A DNA stretch of 5,732 bases from Synergistota bacterium (lineage in GTDB: Bacteria > Synergistota > JAGHAJ01). Every line of letters starts with the position of its first letter. The stretch's first letter is position 1. The position numbers were made by a program, and so were the translations under genes. The stretch lies in NCBI GenBank assembly GCA_021161545.1, contig JAGHAJ010000277.1:1-5732 (forward strand). The letters are read 5' to 3'. Of the stretch, positions 1 to 5,732 are shown one piece after another. The notes under the pieces are model-generated. The model searched no databases and was not told the origin of the DNA. It saw only the letters and a program-made list of their open reading frames with translations.

Positions 1-1018
1 GGGAAACTGCATTCGACACAACCTTCCACACAACCTCCATTACCTTCTGTTCGTCAATACCTTCCTTATTGGCCATCTCTTTAATATCCCTCACAAACTT
101 AAGAGCAACGCTATCGGAGAAATCCTTCAAGACCCTTACACCATTGTGTATCTCAACACTCACACCCTCCCACAGCGATGAGACTGCACCATGCACATAC
201 TCAGAGATTTCTTTCTTGGAAGCATCAGTTATACCATCAAGACTCACTTCTATGCTTCTTACACTGTAATTTCCATACCTATCTGCAACGCCCCTGACCC
301 AATCATCCACAACCTTCCTATAATCCCCCGGAGTTATGCAGAGCTCTTCCTTTAAGTATATACGGGCAACGTCAACCGGTATGTAATCAACCTTCCCATC
401 TTCGAGATCAAACTCTATGATGTAGTGCAGACCATACTCGTCTTTTGCTATGGGCAGAGGAGAACCGGGATAAAACACATTATACTGCTTATCACAGCCC
501 CTTCTATGTATGTGTCCCAGAAAGACAAACGAAGGAGAAAATATCCTTATATCATCTGCCGTCAGTGGAAAGTATGCATTCTCATAGACCCCTCTTGCCC
601 CCTTCACCCAATCCCCGTGAGATACGAGAATCCACATCTTACCGGCAACCTCGCCATGTAGCATCTTTATGCATCCGTATAAACTCCCCCTTTCATCAGA
701 GGGATAGGGAACAAACATAAAGGGAACACCACCCACAACCTTAACTTCAGCTTCATCTATCAAGCAGACATTAGAAGAGCCCACATACTCAGAAGACAAC
801 TTTATATCATGATTCCCTCTGATAACATAGACAGGGACATCAAACCCAGAAAACAGCTCATCCAACAGAGTATGACTCCTGACACCTCTGTCCAGTATGT
901 CACCCGCAACAATCAGAACAGCATTCTCCGCTTCGGCTCTGCGGAGAATCCACTTCGCCACCTCATACCTCTCACCATAACCATCAATATGCCAGTCTGC
1001 TGTTATAACAACCTTCAT
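1..1018 (-). CDS. SbcD/Mre11-type metallophosphoesterase (DNA repair nuclease), 3' end missing
   Basis: Reading the minus strand from ATG at 1018 gives 339 codons with no stop, so the gene runs off the contig. The protein begins MKVVITADWH and carries every calcineurin-like phosphoesterase motif in order: D8-x-H10, G39-D40 (GDILDRG), G68-N-H-D71, S133-H-G-D136 and G168-H-I-H171. These residues bind two metal ions, and H70 is the expected catalytic histidine. The YPGSP motif after the last ligand (183-187) is typical of SbcD/Mre11 nucleases, which process DNA ends and hairpins with the SbcC/Rad50 ATPase. Family members are often about 380-420 residues, so perhaps 40-80 are missing. No SbcC/Rad50 gene is visible; it could lie beyond the left edge. 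The start is preceded by no Shine-Dalgarno sequence but by an extended -10 promoter. The phosphoesterase family is certain; the SbcD/Mre11 subfamily is likely, and another phosphoesterase branch is possible. Confidence 0.88.
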   Translation of the reverse strand, partial: MKVVITADWHIDGYGERYEVAKWILRRAEAENAVLIVAGDILDRGVRSHTLLDELFSGFDVPVYVIRGNHDIKLSSEYVGSSNVCLIDEAEVKVVGGVPFMFVPYPSDERGSLYGCIKMLHGEVAGKMWILVSHGDWVKGARGVYENAYFPLTADDIRIFSPSFVFLGHIHRRGCDKQYNVFYPGSPLPIAKDEYGLHYIIEFDLEDGKVDYIPVDVARIYLKEELCITPGDYRKVVDDWVRGVADRYGNYSVRSIEVSLDGITDASKKEISEYVHGAVSSLWEGVSVEIHNGVRVLKDFSDSVALKFVRDIKEMANKEGIDEQKVMEVVWKVVSNAVS

Positions 1019-1025
1019 CTGTTAA

Positions 1026-1034
1026 ATTATAACA
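1026..1034 (-). promoter_or_regulatory. Extended -10 promoter of the SbcD-like gene
   Basis: On the minus strand this reads TGTTATAAT, a perfect extended -10 element (TGnTATAAT). Only 7 bases separate it from the ATG at 1018, so transcription should begin at or within a base or two of the start codon. The place for a -35 box at 17-bp spacing is TTTTTT (1049-1054), a poor match, which suits an extended -10 promoter. The nearest G-rich stretch (GGGG, about 1035-1038) is too far upstream to be a ribosome binding site and would lie outside the transcript. Confidence 0.6.
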
Positions 1035-1134
1035 CCCCAGAAGCACACAAAAAAGACAGAAAACCCACCCACTACAGCCAAAAAGGGCATTTACTAAGCT
1101 ATCCTCCCGTATAAAGCACAAAACAGCCCCAAAC

Positions 1135-1163
1135 TTGACATAATACCACCAAAGTGATAAAAT
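1135..1163 (+). promoter_or_regulatory. Sigma-70 type promoter of cstA
   Basis: TTGACA (1135-1140), a perfect -35 box, is followed after exactly 17 bp by TAAAAT (1158-1163), one base from the -10 consensus. Transcription would begin near 1170 and leave a leader of about 47 nt before the cstA start. A small inverted repeat, ACCTC-AGA-GAGGT (1166-1178), sits at the expected transcription start. I see no larger leader structure or riboswitch. The promoter also excludes upstream in-frame start codons such as GTG at 1154, which lies inside the spacer. Confidence 0.8.
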
Positions 1164-1201
1164 TCACCTCAGAGAGGTTAAAGGTCAAGATAGAGCAAAA
1201 T

Positions 1202-1209
1202 AAAGGGGG
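1202..1209 (+). promoter_or_regulatory. Ribosome binding site that sets the cstA start
   Basis: AAAGGGGG lies 7 bases before ATG 1217. The in-frame GTG codons at 1211 and 1214 are too close to it, so ATG 1217 is the best start. Confidence 0.7.
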
Positions 1210-1216
1210 TGTGGTA

Positions 1217-2971
1217 ATGACATCTGTTGTCGTTATTATAGGTGCTTTGATCTACATCGTAGCATACTTTACTTACGGTAAGATGTGGGAAAAGAAGGTC
1301 GTAAAGGCAGATCCAAACAGGGTTACACCGGCAAACAGACTGAACGACGGTGTGGACTACTATCCTGCAAAGACAGCGGTGCTTTACGGTCATCACTTTG
1401 CATCGATTGCAGGAGCAGGACCTATACTTGGTCCAGCAATAGCAATGGCCTGGGGATGGCTGCCATCTCTGCTGTGGGTGTGGTTTGGCAACATCTTCAT
1501 AGGGAGTATCCACGACTACATGGCACTGATGGCATCTGTCAGATACGATGGCAAGTCTATTCAGTGGGTTGCCGGTAAGATTATAAGCAAGAGAACCGGT
1601 TATTCATTCGAGCTGTTCATCTACGTTGCACTGCTGCTGGTCATTGCAGCATTTGCAGCAGTTGCAGCTAAGCTCTTCGTGAAGGTGCCAGCTTCTGCCA
1701 CCATATCGATGCTCTTTATACTCGTAGCACTGATTACTGGATTCATGCTCTACAAAACGAAGTTAGGGCTTGTTGGAGGAACCATCGTGGGATTGATACT
1801 GCTTATAGGCGCAATATGGTTCGGCTTCTACCATCCATGGAAGCTACCAAGAAGCACATGGCTTATAATCCTTCTAATTTACATCATCATAGCCTCGTCT
1901 TTACCAGTGTGGGTACTACTGCAACCAAGGGATTACCTGAACGCTTACCTACTGTGGACAGGGTTGATAATGGGTGGTCTTGCAATCATAATCACCCATC
2001 ACGGGTTCAACTGGGCATCTTCAACCATGTTCTCACCAAACATCATAGGGGGACAACCATCTCCATTCTGGCCTACCGTACCACTCATAATTGCATGCGG
2101 TTCCCTATCAGGATTCCATTCCATAGTGGCATCAGGAACATCGTCAAAGCAGCTTGACAAAGAGACCCACGGGCTCATCGTAGGATATGCTGGAATGTTC
2201 ACAGAGGGTTTCCTGTCCACAATAGTCATTGCATCCATTGGCGCATTTGGATTCATGGTGTTAAGCGGAGTTGCAAAGAAGGTTACAGGCCTGCACTTAG
2301 ACCTCACAAAGCTCCAGACAGACCCAATATATCTTGGACACTACTATCTCAAGGCAGCAAGTGCAGTTGGTGGTGCTTTAGGGATGTTTGTTGCAAGCTA
2401 CGGTAAGGCAGTTGGAGCTGGATTGGGCATACCTGCTGCATTCGGTAAGGTATTTGGAGCACTGTGGGTAACAGCGTTCATACTAACGACGCTCGACACA
2501 TCTACGAGGCTTGCAAGGTTCGCATGGGCAGAGATATGGGAACCAATCAAAAAAGGTTCACCCGCCCTATACAAGGCAGTGGCAAACAGATGGGTGGGTT
2601 CAGCGATAGCAGCAATACTTGGAGTTGGACTTGCAGCAAGCGGGAGCTACCTCGTGTTGTGGCCAGCATTCTCAGGCGCAAACCAGATGCTTGCATCCAT
2701 TGCAATGATTACGGCAGCTGTGTGGGTAAGAAATATACTCAAGGCAAAGAAGGCGTACCAGTACGCCATACTCGTGCCGGCATTTTTCCCCTGGATTACA
2801 GTAACAGTAGCGCTGATATGGTATCTAATCGTAGTAGTGCCTGTGCTGAAGTCTGCTATCCAGTATCCGGTTGGTGGATTTACAGTGTTGATGCTCATAC
2901 TCAACTTCCTGCTGATATCTGACTTCACAAAGGCGATGAGGAAGAATCCAGACTTGGAGCCAATAGAATAG
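1217..2971 (+). CDS. cstA: CstA-family peptide/pyruvate transporter
   Basis: A 584-residue, strongly hydrophobic integral membrane protein of the carbon starvation CstA family. Known members (E. coli CstA and BtsT) import peptides and/or pyruvate, with BtsT acting as a proton symporter. Visible family signatures are YGHHFASIAGAGPILGPA (57-74), the following WGWLP and IHDYMAL segment (79-104), GSLSGFHSIVASGTSSKQL (295-313), TTLDTSTRLARF (424-435) and LWPAFSGANQMLA (481-493). Many membrane helices span roughly 2-20, 60-105, 132-205, 213-260, 285-350, 380-425, 460-505 and 515-568. It is about 115-130 residues shorter than the E. coli proteins but similar to the compact versions I know from other bacteria and apparently full length. 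The start at 1217 is supported by the ribosome binding site and by the promoter position; upstream in-frame codons lie within the promoter. It has its own promoter and a hairpin downstream, so it looks monocistronic. No YbdD/YjiX-type small partner and no BtsS/BtsR-like regulator is adjacent. The actual substrate cannot be told from sequence. Confidence 0.95.
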   Translation: MTSVVVIIGALIYIVAYFTYGKMWEKKVVKADPNRVTPANRLNDGVDYYPAKTAVLYGHHFASIAGAGPILGPAIAMAWGWLPSLLWVWFGNIFIGSIHDYMALMASVRYDGKSIQWVAGKIISKRTGYSFELFIYVALLLVIAAFAAVAAKLFVKVPASATISMLFILVALITGFMLYKTKLGLVGGTIVGLILLIGAIWFGFYHPWKLPRSTWLIILLIYIIIASSLPVWVLLQPRDYLNAYLLWTGLIMGGLAIIITHHGFNWASSTMFSPNIIGGQPSPFWPTVPLIIACGSLSGFHSIVASGTSSKQLDKETHGLIVGYAGMFTEGFLSTIVIASIGAFGFMVLSGVAKKVTGLHLDLTKLQTDPIYLGHYYLKAASAVGGALGMFVASYGKAVGAGLGIPAAFGKVFGALWVTAFILTTLDTSTRLARFAWAEIWEPIKKGSPALYKAVANRWVGSAIAAILGVGLAASGSYLVLWPAFSGANQMLASIAMITAAVWVRNILKAKKAYQYAILVPAFFPWITVTVALIWYLIVVVPVLKSAIQYPVGGFTVLMLILNFLLISDFTKAMRKNPDLEPIE

Positions 2972-2999
2972 TTTAAGTGCCTTTAACCTCTTATTGAAG

Positions 3000-3022
3000 C
3001 GGGGGCTCCTAAAGGGCCCCCG
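3000..3022 (+). terminator. GC-rich hairpin after cstA, terminator or attenuator
   Basis: CGGGGGC (3000-3006) pairs perfectly with GCCCCCG (3016-3022). A U-G and a C-G pair extend the stem to 9 bp around a 5-base loop. It begins 28 bases after the cstA stop. The following bases (TAACGATTTCTTGG) contain no run of T, so termination may be partial, or may need a factor. Because no clear promoter is seen before the next gene at 3055, read-through from cstA into the downstream operon is possible. Confidence 0.55.
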
Positions 3023-3054
3023 TAACGATTTCTTGGAGAAAGAAGGTTGTAAAA

Positions 3055-3327
3055 TTGACTAAAGACAAGATACGCGGCTTCTTTAAGAGCATATTCTCAG
3101 GCCTCGAGGAGAGTTCCACTTCCATCATAGAAAAAGACCTGCAGGAAACAGAAAATGTCTTTGCAATAATAACCACAGGTGCATTCATAGGTATTCCTCT
3201 ACCATCAACAGGAATACTGTTAAGGATATTACCATACATGCAAAGGGAGATATTTGTGATGACAAAGAGGAGTAGAGAGATGGATGATGTGTTTGGAGAG
3301 ATAGCAGGGATGTTCGATATAGACTAA
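3055..3327 (+). CDS. Small putative membrane protein, first gene of the ArsA-like operon
   Basis: A 90-residue protein that I cannot assign to a named family. It starts at TTG 3055, with AGAAGG (3041-3046) 8 bases upstream. Residues 1-33 are charged and probably helical (KIRGFFKSIFSGLEE). Residues 34-60 form a hydrophobic segment broken by Gly and Pro: GAFIGIPLPSTG (42-53) followed by LLRILPYM (55-62). Residues 63-80 are rich in Arg, Lys and Glu, and the tail is acidic (DDVFGEIAGMFDID). The segment could be one membrane helix or a re-entrant hairpin. From memory, similar short proteins with a GxPxPxxxxLRLLPY pattern occur in archaea; this is recollection, not a search. The gene ends 12 bases before the ATPase gene, and its TAA overlaps that gene's Shine-Dalgarno sequence (TAAGGAGG), which suggests coupled translation. 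It may be a membrane partner or anchor for the ATPase; that is inference. Confidence 0.75.
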   Translation: MTKDKIRGFFKSIFSGLEESSTSIIEKDLQETENVFAIITTGAFIGIPLPSTGILLRILPYMQREIFVMTKRSREMDDVFGEIAGMFDID

Positions 3328-3332
3328 GGAGG
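3326..3332 (+). promoter_or_regulatory. Strong ribosome binding site of the ArsA-like gene
   Basis: AAGGAGG overlaps the stop codon of the preceding gene and lies 7 bases before ATG 3340. An in-frame TTG at 3334 is only 1 base from it and therefore too close, which fixes the start at 3340. Confidence 0.8.
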
Positions 3333-3339
3333 CTTGCCT

Positions 3340-4302
3340 ATGGATATAATTTTCGTATTGGGAAAGGGTGGTGTGGGTAAAACCACTATATCAGCAGCGA
3401 TAGGTGTGGGTATGGCAAAAGAAGGAAAAACCGTATTTCTGAGCTCACTGGACCCTGCACACAACCTTGGAGATGCGCTCTCCATGGAGCTTTCAAGCAG
3501 GGCTGCAAGTGTGGAAAGAGGGTTAACGGCAACCGAGATAGACACAGAATCCGTGATAAGAGAATATCTTTCAGACATGACGCAAAAACTGAAGACCACT
3601 TACAGATACCTTTCTACCTTAAATCTGGACAGATACTTTGATATTTTGAAACACTCACCCGGCATAGAGGAGTACGCAATATTAGAATCTATACAGAAGA
3701 CCATCAACAACGAGAAGGCCGACATCCTCATCTTTGACACCCCTCCCACGGGTATAACGCAAAAAGTGCTTGCACTACCAAAACTCACACTCATCTGGGT
3801 AGAAAGGCTCATAAAGATGAGGAAGAGCATCTTGAGCAAGAGACAGATGATAAAGAATGTCAGAGGAGAATACTCTGCGGTTGTGGGAGACGAAACCATT
3901 GAGCTACCAACAGAAGAAGACAAAGACGACATAATGACAGAGCTGAAAAAATATGGGAGAGAGCTGCATGAGATAGACAGCATACTCTCATCTCAAAGGG
4001 CGACCGTGTATATAGTGACACTCCCGGAAGAACTCTCGTTGTTTGAGACAGACCGCATACTCAGATTTATGAAGGAGTTCAAAATCCATGTAGGTGGTAT
4101 ATTCCTGAACAAAGTCCTGCACATAGACAACCCTCCAAGAGAGATAGCCGGAAAGCTCAAGGAACAAGAATATGTAATATCGGAGATGAACAAAAGGTTC
4201 ACAGGCATAAAAATAACGGAGATACCGCTCCTCGAAAGCTCACCAAGGGGCACAGATGCCTTGTATCGCCTATACAAGGGACACATAGAGGAAGGGTTGT
4301 GA
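3340..4302 (+). CDS. ArsA/GET3-family ATPase
   Basis: A 320-residue, single-domain P-loop ATPase of the ArsA/GET3 (TRC40) branch of the SIMIBI class. It has the deviant Walker A motif GKGGVGKTT (8-16) with signature lysine K9 and K14, switch I DPAHNLGDA (38-46), switch II FDTPPTG (132-138) leading into ITQKVLALP (139-147), and the PEELSLFETDRI segment (229-240) followed by FLNKV (255-259), which matches the family's ETER and nucleotide-base regions. Residues about 148-215 form the variable, partly hydrophobic and charged helical subdomain. In relatives such dimers deliver tail-anchored membrane proteins (GET3) or drive arsenite export (ArsA). The protein has no cysteine at all, so it lacks the GET3 zinc-binding CxxC and the metalloid-binding cysteines of ArsA. 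No arsB, arsR or arsD gene is nearby, so arsenic resistance is unlikely. It is embedded between two putative membrane proteins and a DUF59-like protein, which points to a role at the membrane or in protein or cluster delivery. Family is certain, substrate unknown. Confidence 0.93.
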   Translation: MDIIFVLGKGGVGKTTISAAIGVGMAKEGKTVFLSSLDPAHNLGDALSMELSSRAASVERGLTATEIDTESVIREYLSDMTQKLKTTYRYLSTLNLDRYFDILKHSPGIEEYAILESIQKTINNEKADILIFDTPPTGITQKVLALPKLTLIWVERLIKMRKSILSKRQMIKNVRGEYSAVVGDETIELPTEEDKDDIMTELKKYGRELHEIDSILSSQRATVYIVTLPEELSLFETDRILRFMKEFKIHVGGIFLNKVLHIDNPPREIAGKLKEQEYVISEMNKRFTGIKITEIPLLESSPRGTDALYRLYKGHIEEGL

Positions 4303-4303
4303 G

Positions 4304-4600
4304 TTGCGATACACGGACAAGGAGGTTTTACAGAGGGTAACGGAGGTCCTCTCAACCATAAAGGAACCAATTACATATATGGACATCGTCTCTGCTGGAA
4401 TGGTCAGGAAGGTAGAGGTAAATCAGCCATATATAAAAATATACCTCAAAAACATATACAGAACAAGCAGGTCTCCAGCGGCGTTTTTGGTGTCTTCACG
4501 CATACTTCAGAGGGTAGCAGAAAAGATAGAAGAGAGGCTCTTTGAAAACAGGCTCACACAGGTTGAAATAATAGATGAAGGGGGAATAAGACTGATATGA
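4304..4600 (+). CDS. DUF59/MIP18-like small protein without cysteine
   Basis: A 98-residue soluble protein starting at TTG 4304, one base after the ATPase stop, with GAGGAAGGG (4288-4296) 7 bases upstream. Its order of elements resembles the DUF59/MIP18 (SufT, Mrp N-terminal) domain: an N-terminal helix EVLQRVTEVLSTI (7-19), a turn with YMDIVSAGMVRKVEV (25-39) comparable to the family's DIVDLGLVYDVEV, a strand YIKIYL (43-48), then SRSPAAFLVSSRILQRVAEKIEERL (55-79) in place of the family's TxPxCPL helix, and a last strand QVEIIDEGG (86-94). The family usually carries a conserved cysteine in iron-sulfur cluster assembly; here that position appears to be alanine and the protein has no cysteine. 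A DUF59 domain is fused or paired with deviant-Walker ATPases in the Mrp/ApbC family, so finding it next to an ArsA-like ATPase is suggestive. The assignment is by eye from motif pattern and should be treated as probable only. Confidence 0.8.
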   Translation: MRYTDKEVLQRVTEVLSTIKEPITYMDIVSAGMVRKVEVNQPYIKIYLKNIYRTSRSPAAFLVSSRILQRVAEKIEERLFENRLTQVEIIDEGGIRLI

Positions 4601-5229
4601 ACAATGTAGTAATGATAATGCTCGTGCTTGGAGCAGTGGTAACACTTCAATTCTTCAAGGGCAGGAAGATAAACCTGATGATAATGGAGCACTATGCAAA
4701 GAAGTTTGAAAAGCTGTTGCGTCCCAAGGACCAGCTTTATACATGGCTGGGTGGATACATAGGGTTCAGAGTAAATTACGAGATAGACTCAGAGACGCTT
4801 GAAAAGATAGAAATGACACTTACCCTTCTACCACGACACAGCGTGTTGTATATGCCTGTTTCTTTAATCACAGCACGGCATGACAAACTCTATGTGGTAT
4901 TCAGACCAAAGAGAAAAGTAAGAACAGACATTCAAATCATAAGGAAGGGTTACTATATATTTAAGCCGAGGATAGAAGAGGAACCCTACTTGCAGAAAGA
5001 GGTTTTAGAAGTAAACGGTAAAAAGTTTACCATCATGTACAGAGAGAGAAAAGAGTTTGACAGGTTCTTCAAGAGGATAAAGGATATTTTCGATATGGCA
5101 AGGGTAATCCACATAGCACTCGTGAGTAGAACGAATGTGCTTTATGTCTTTTTGAGACCATCTGCAGACGACACTCCCAGAGAGATAAGAAAAGCAGCTG
5201 AGAGCATAGAAAAGTTGATACAGGTATAA
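4597..5229 (+). CDS. Membrane-anchored protein of unknown function, last gene of the operon
   Basis: A 210-residue protein whose ATG overlaps the preceding stop (ATGA, 4597-4600), so translation is probably coupled. Residues 4-20 form one hydrophobic helix followed directly by KGRK, which predicts that the remainder is cytoplasmic. No signal-peptidase site is evident. After a basic helix (EHYAKKFEKLLRPKDQ, 31-46) comes the striking YTWLGGYIGFRVNY (48-61), then mixed helix/strand sequence and a basic, charged C-terminal half. Two segments resemble each other: VSLITARHDKLYVVFRPK (88-105) and IALVSRTNVLYVFLRPS (173-189), suggesting a duplicated fold. I do not recognise a named family. I have a vague memory of archaeal membrane proteins with a similar TWxGGYxGF segment, which was not checked. 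Its position suggests that it works at the membrane with the ArsA-like ATPase, perhaps as a docking protein; this is inference. It ends 13 bases before the convergent 5S gene. Confidence 0.85.
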   Translation: MNNVVMIMLVLGAVVTLQFFKGRKINLMIMEHYAKKFEKLLRPKDQLYTWLGGYIGFRVNYEIDSETLEKIEMTLTLLPRHSVLYMPVSLITARHDKLYVVFRPKRKVRTDIQIIRKGYYIFKPRIEEEPYLQKEVLEVNGKKFTIMYRERKEFDRFFKRIKDIFDMARVIHIALVSRTNVLYVFLRPSADDTPREIRKAAESIEKLIQV

Positions 5230-5233
5230 AAAA
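5228..5233 (-). terminator. T6 tract ending the rRNA transcript
   Basis: On the minus strand TTTTTT follows directly after the 3' arm of the helix that encloses 5S rRNA. A helix plus T-run resembles an intrinsic terminator, but the hairpin encloses the whole 5S gene and not a short loop. The run overlaps the stop codon (5227-5229) of the convergent protein gene. Confidence 0.45.
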
Positions 5234-5369
5234 GTGGAAAGCTCTGGCGACGACCTACTCTCCCACTCGGGCTGCCCCGGCAGTACCATCGGCGCTGGAG
5301 GGCTTAACTACTGTGTTCGGAATGGGAACAGGTGTTTCCCCTCCGCAATGGTCACCAAAAGCTTTCCAC
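5234..5369 (-). repeat. Inverted repeat forming the 5S processing stem
   Basis: GTGGAAAGCT (5234-5243) and AGCTTTCCAC (5360-5369) are perfect 10-bp complements on either side of 5S. After a small internal loop they stack on 5S helix I (5245-5251 with 5351-5357), giving an almost continuous helix of about 17 bp. Such precursor stems are substrates for RNase III, RNase E or M5-type maturation in bacteria; which enzyme acts here is unknown. Confidence 0.7.
5243..5358 (-). rRNA. rrf: 5S ribosomal RNA
   Basis: The minus strand gives a complete bacterial 5S rRNA of about 116 nt. The conserved CCATTCCGAACACAG of helix III/loop C, the AAGCCCTCCAGCGCCGATGGTA arm (in two parts, roughly 5286-5308) and the GGGAGAGTAGG of loop E/helix IV are all present. 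The ends pair as helix I (UGGUGAC with GUCGCCA, including one G-U pair). Exact mature ends are estimated from that helix and may be off by 1-3 nt. It is the last gene of an rRNA operon that lies downstream of 23S, separated by a spacer of about 54 nt with no tRNA. Confidence 0.95.
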
Positions 5370-5412
5370 ACTTCTTACAGAACCATGATAGCTAAATAGA
5401 AGGAAGAAAGAT

Positions 5413-5705
<293 letters not shown>

Positions 5706-5732
5706 TTCCGTGGGCGTAGGAAAGTTGAGGAG

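Noticed and set aside
69-1114. Plus-strand reading frames of 66-101 codons at 69-269, 425-661, 445-720 and 809-1114
   Set aside because: They lie antisense to the SbcD-like gene, which has all five phosphoesterase motifs and an uninterrupted frame. None has a ribosome binding site or recognisable motif.
1110-1115. TATAAA as an alternative -10 box before cstA
   Set aside because: No acceptable -35 box 16-18 bp upstream; the TTGACA-N17-TAAAAT promoter just downstream is far better.
1154-1216. 21-codon N-terminal extension of cstA from GTG 1154
   Set aside because: The GTG lies between the -35 and -10 boxes and no ribosome binding site precedes it. ATG 1217 has a strong one, and the family motif spacing fits the shorter start.
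3340-4302. Arsenic resistance operon
   Set aside because: The ATPase lacks the metalloid-binding cysteines and is a single domain, and no arsB, arsC, arsD or arsR gene is present.
5370-5412. Possible tRNA between 23S and 5S
   Set aside because: The spacer is too short for a tRNA and has no cloverleaf or TTCGA motif.

Overview
This is probably a complete small contig from a bacterium. The 5S rRNA and the 3' end of the 23S rRNA are bacterial in sequence. The frequent ATA (Ile) and AGG/AGA (Arg) codons and Lys/Glu-rich proteins hint at a thermophilic, deep-branching lineage, but I cannot name a phylum. The left edge cuts a gene and the right edge stops inside 23S rRNA, a common place for assemblies to break. 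The last 27 bases are a fold-back copy of nearby sequence and are very probably an artefact.

Layout from left to right. Positions 1-1018 (minus strand) carry most of an SbcD/Mre11-type nuclease gene whose 3' end lies off the contig. It is easily missed because it has no stop codon inside the window. A divergent intergenic region (1019-1216) holds two promoters: an extended -10 promoter that would give the nuclease gene a leaderless mRNA, and a near-consensus TTGACA-N17-TAAAAT promoter for the next gene. That gene, at 1217-2971 (plus strand), encodes a CstA-family transporter for peptides or pyruvate. It is followed by a GC-rich hairpin that lacks a T-run.

Positions 3055-5229 (plus strand) hold a tight four-gene run with gaps of 12 bp, 1 bp and a 4-bp overlap. 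The products are a 90-residue putative membrane protein, a 320-residue ArsA/GET3-type ATPase, a 98-residue protein resembling the DUF59/MIP18 iron-sulfur carrier domain but with no cysteine, and a 210-residue membrane-anchored protein with an apparent internal repeat. I read these as one operon, possibly a membrane-associated ATPase system that has not been described. Its job cannot be fixed from sequence alone.

Positions 5228-5705 (minus strand) contain the end of an rRNA operon (23S then 5S), convergent with the four-gene operon. The 5S gene is bracketed by a perfect 10-bp processing stem with a T6 tract just after it; that tract overlaps the stop codon of the convergent protein gene.
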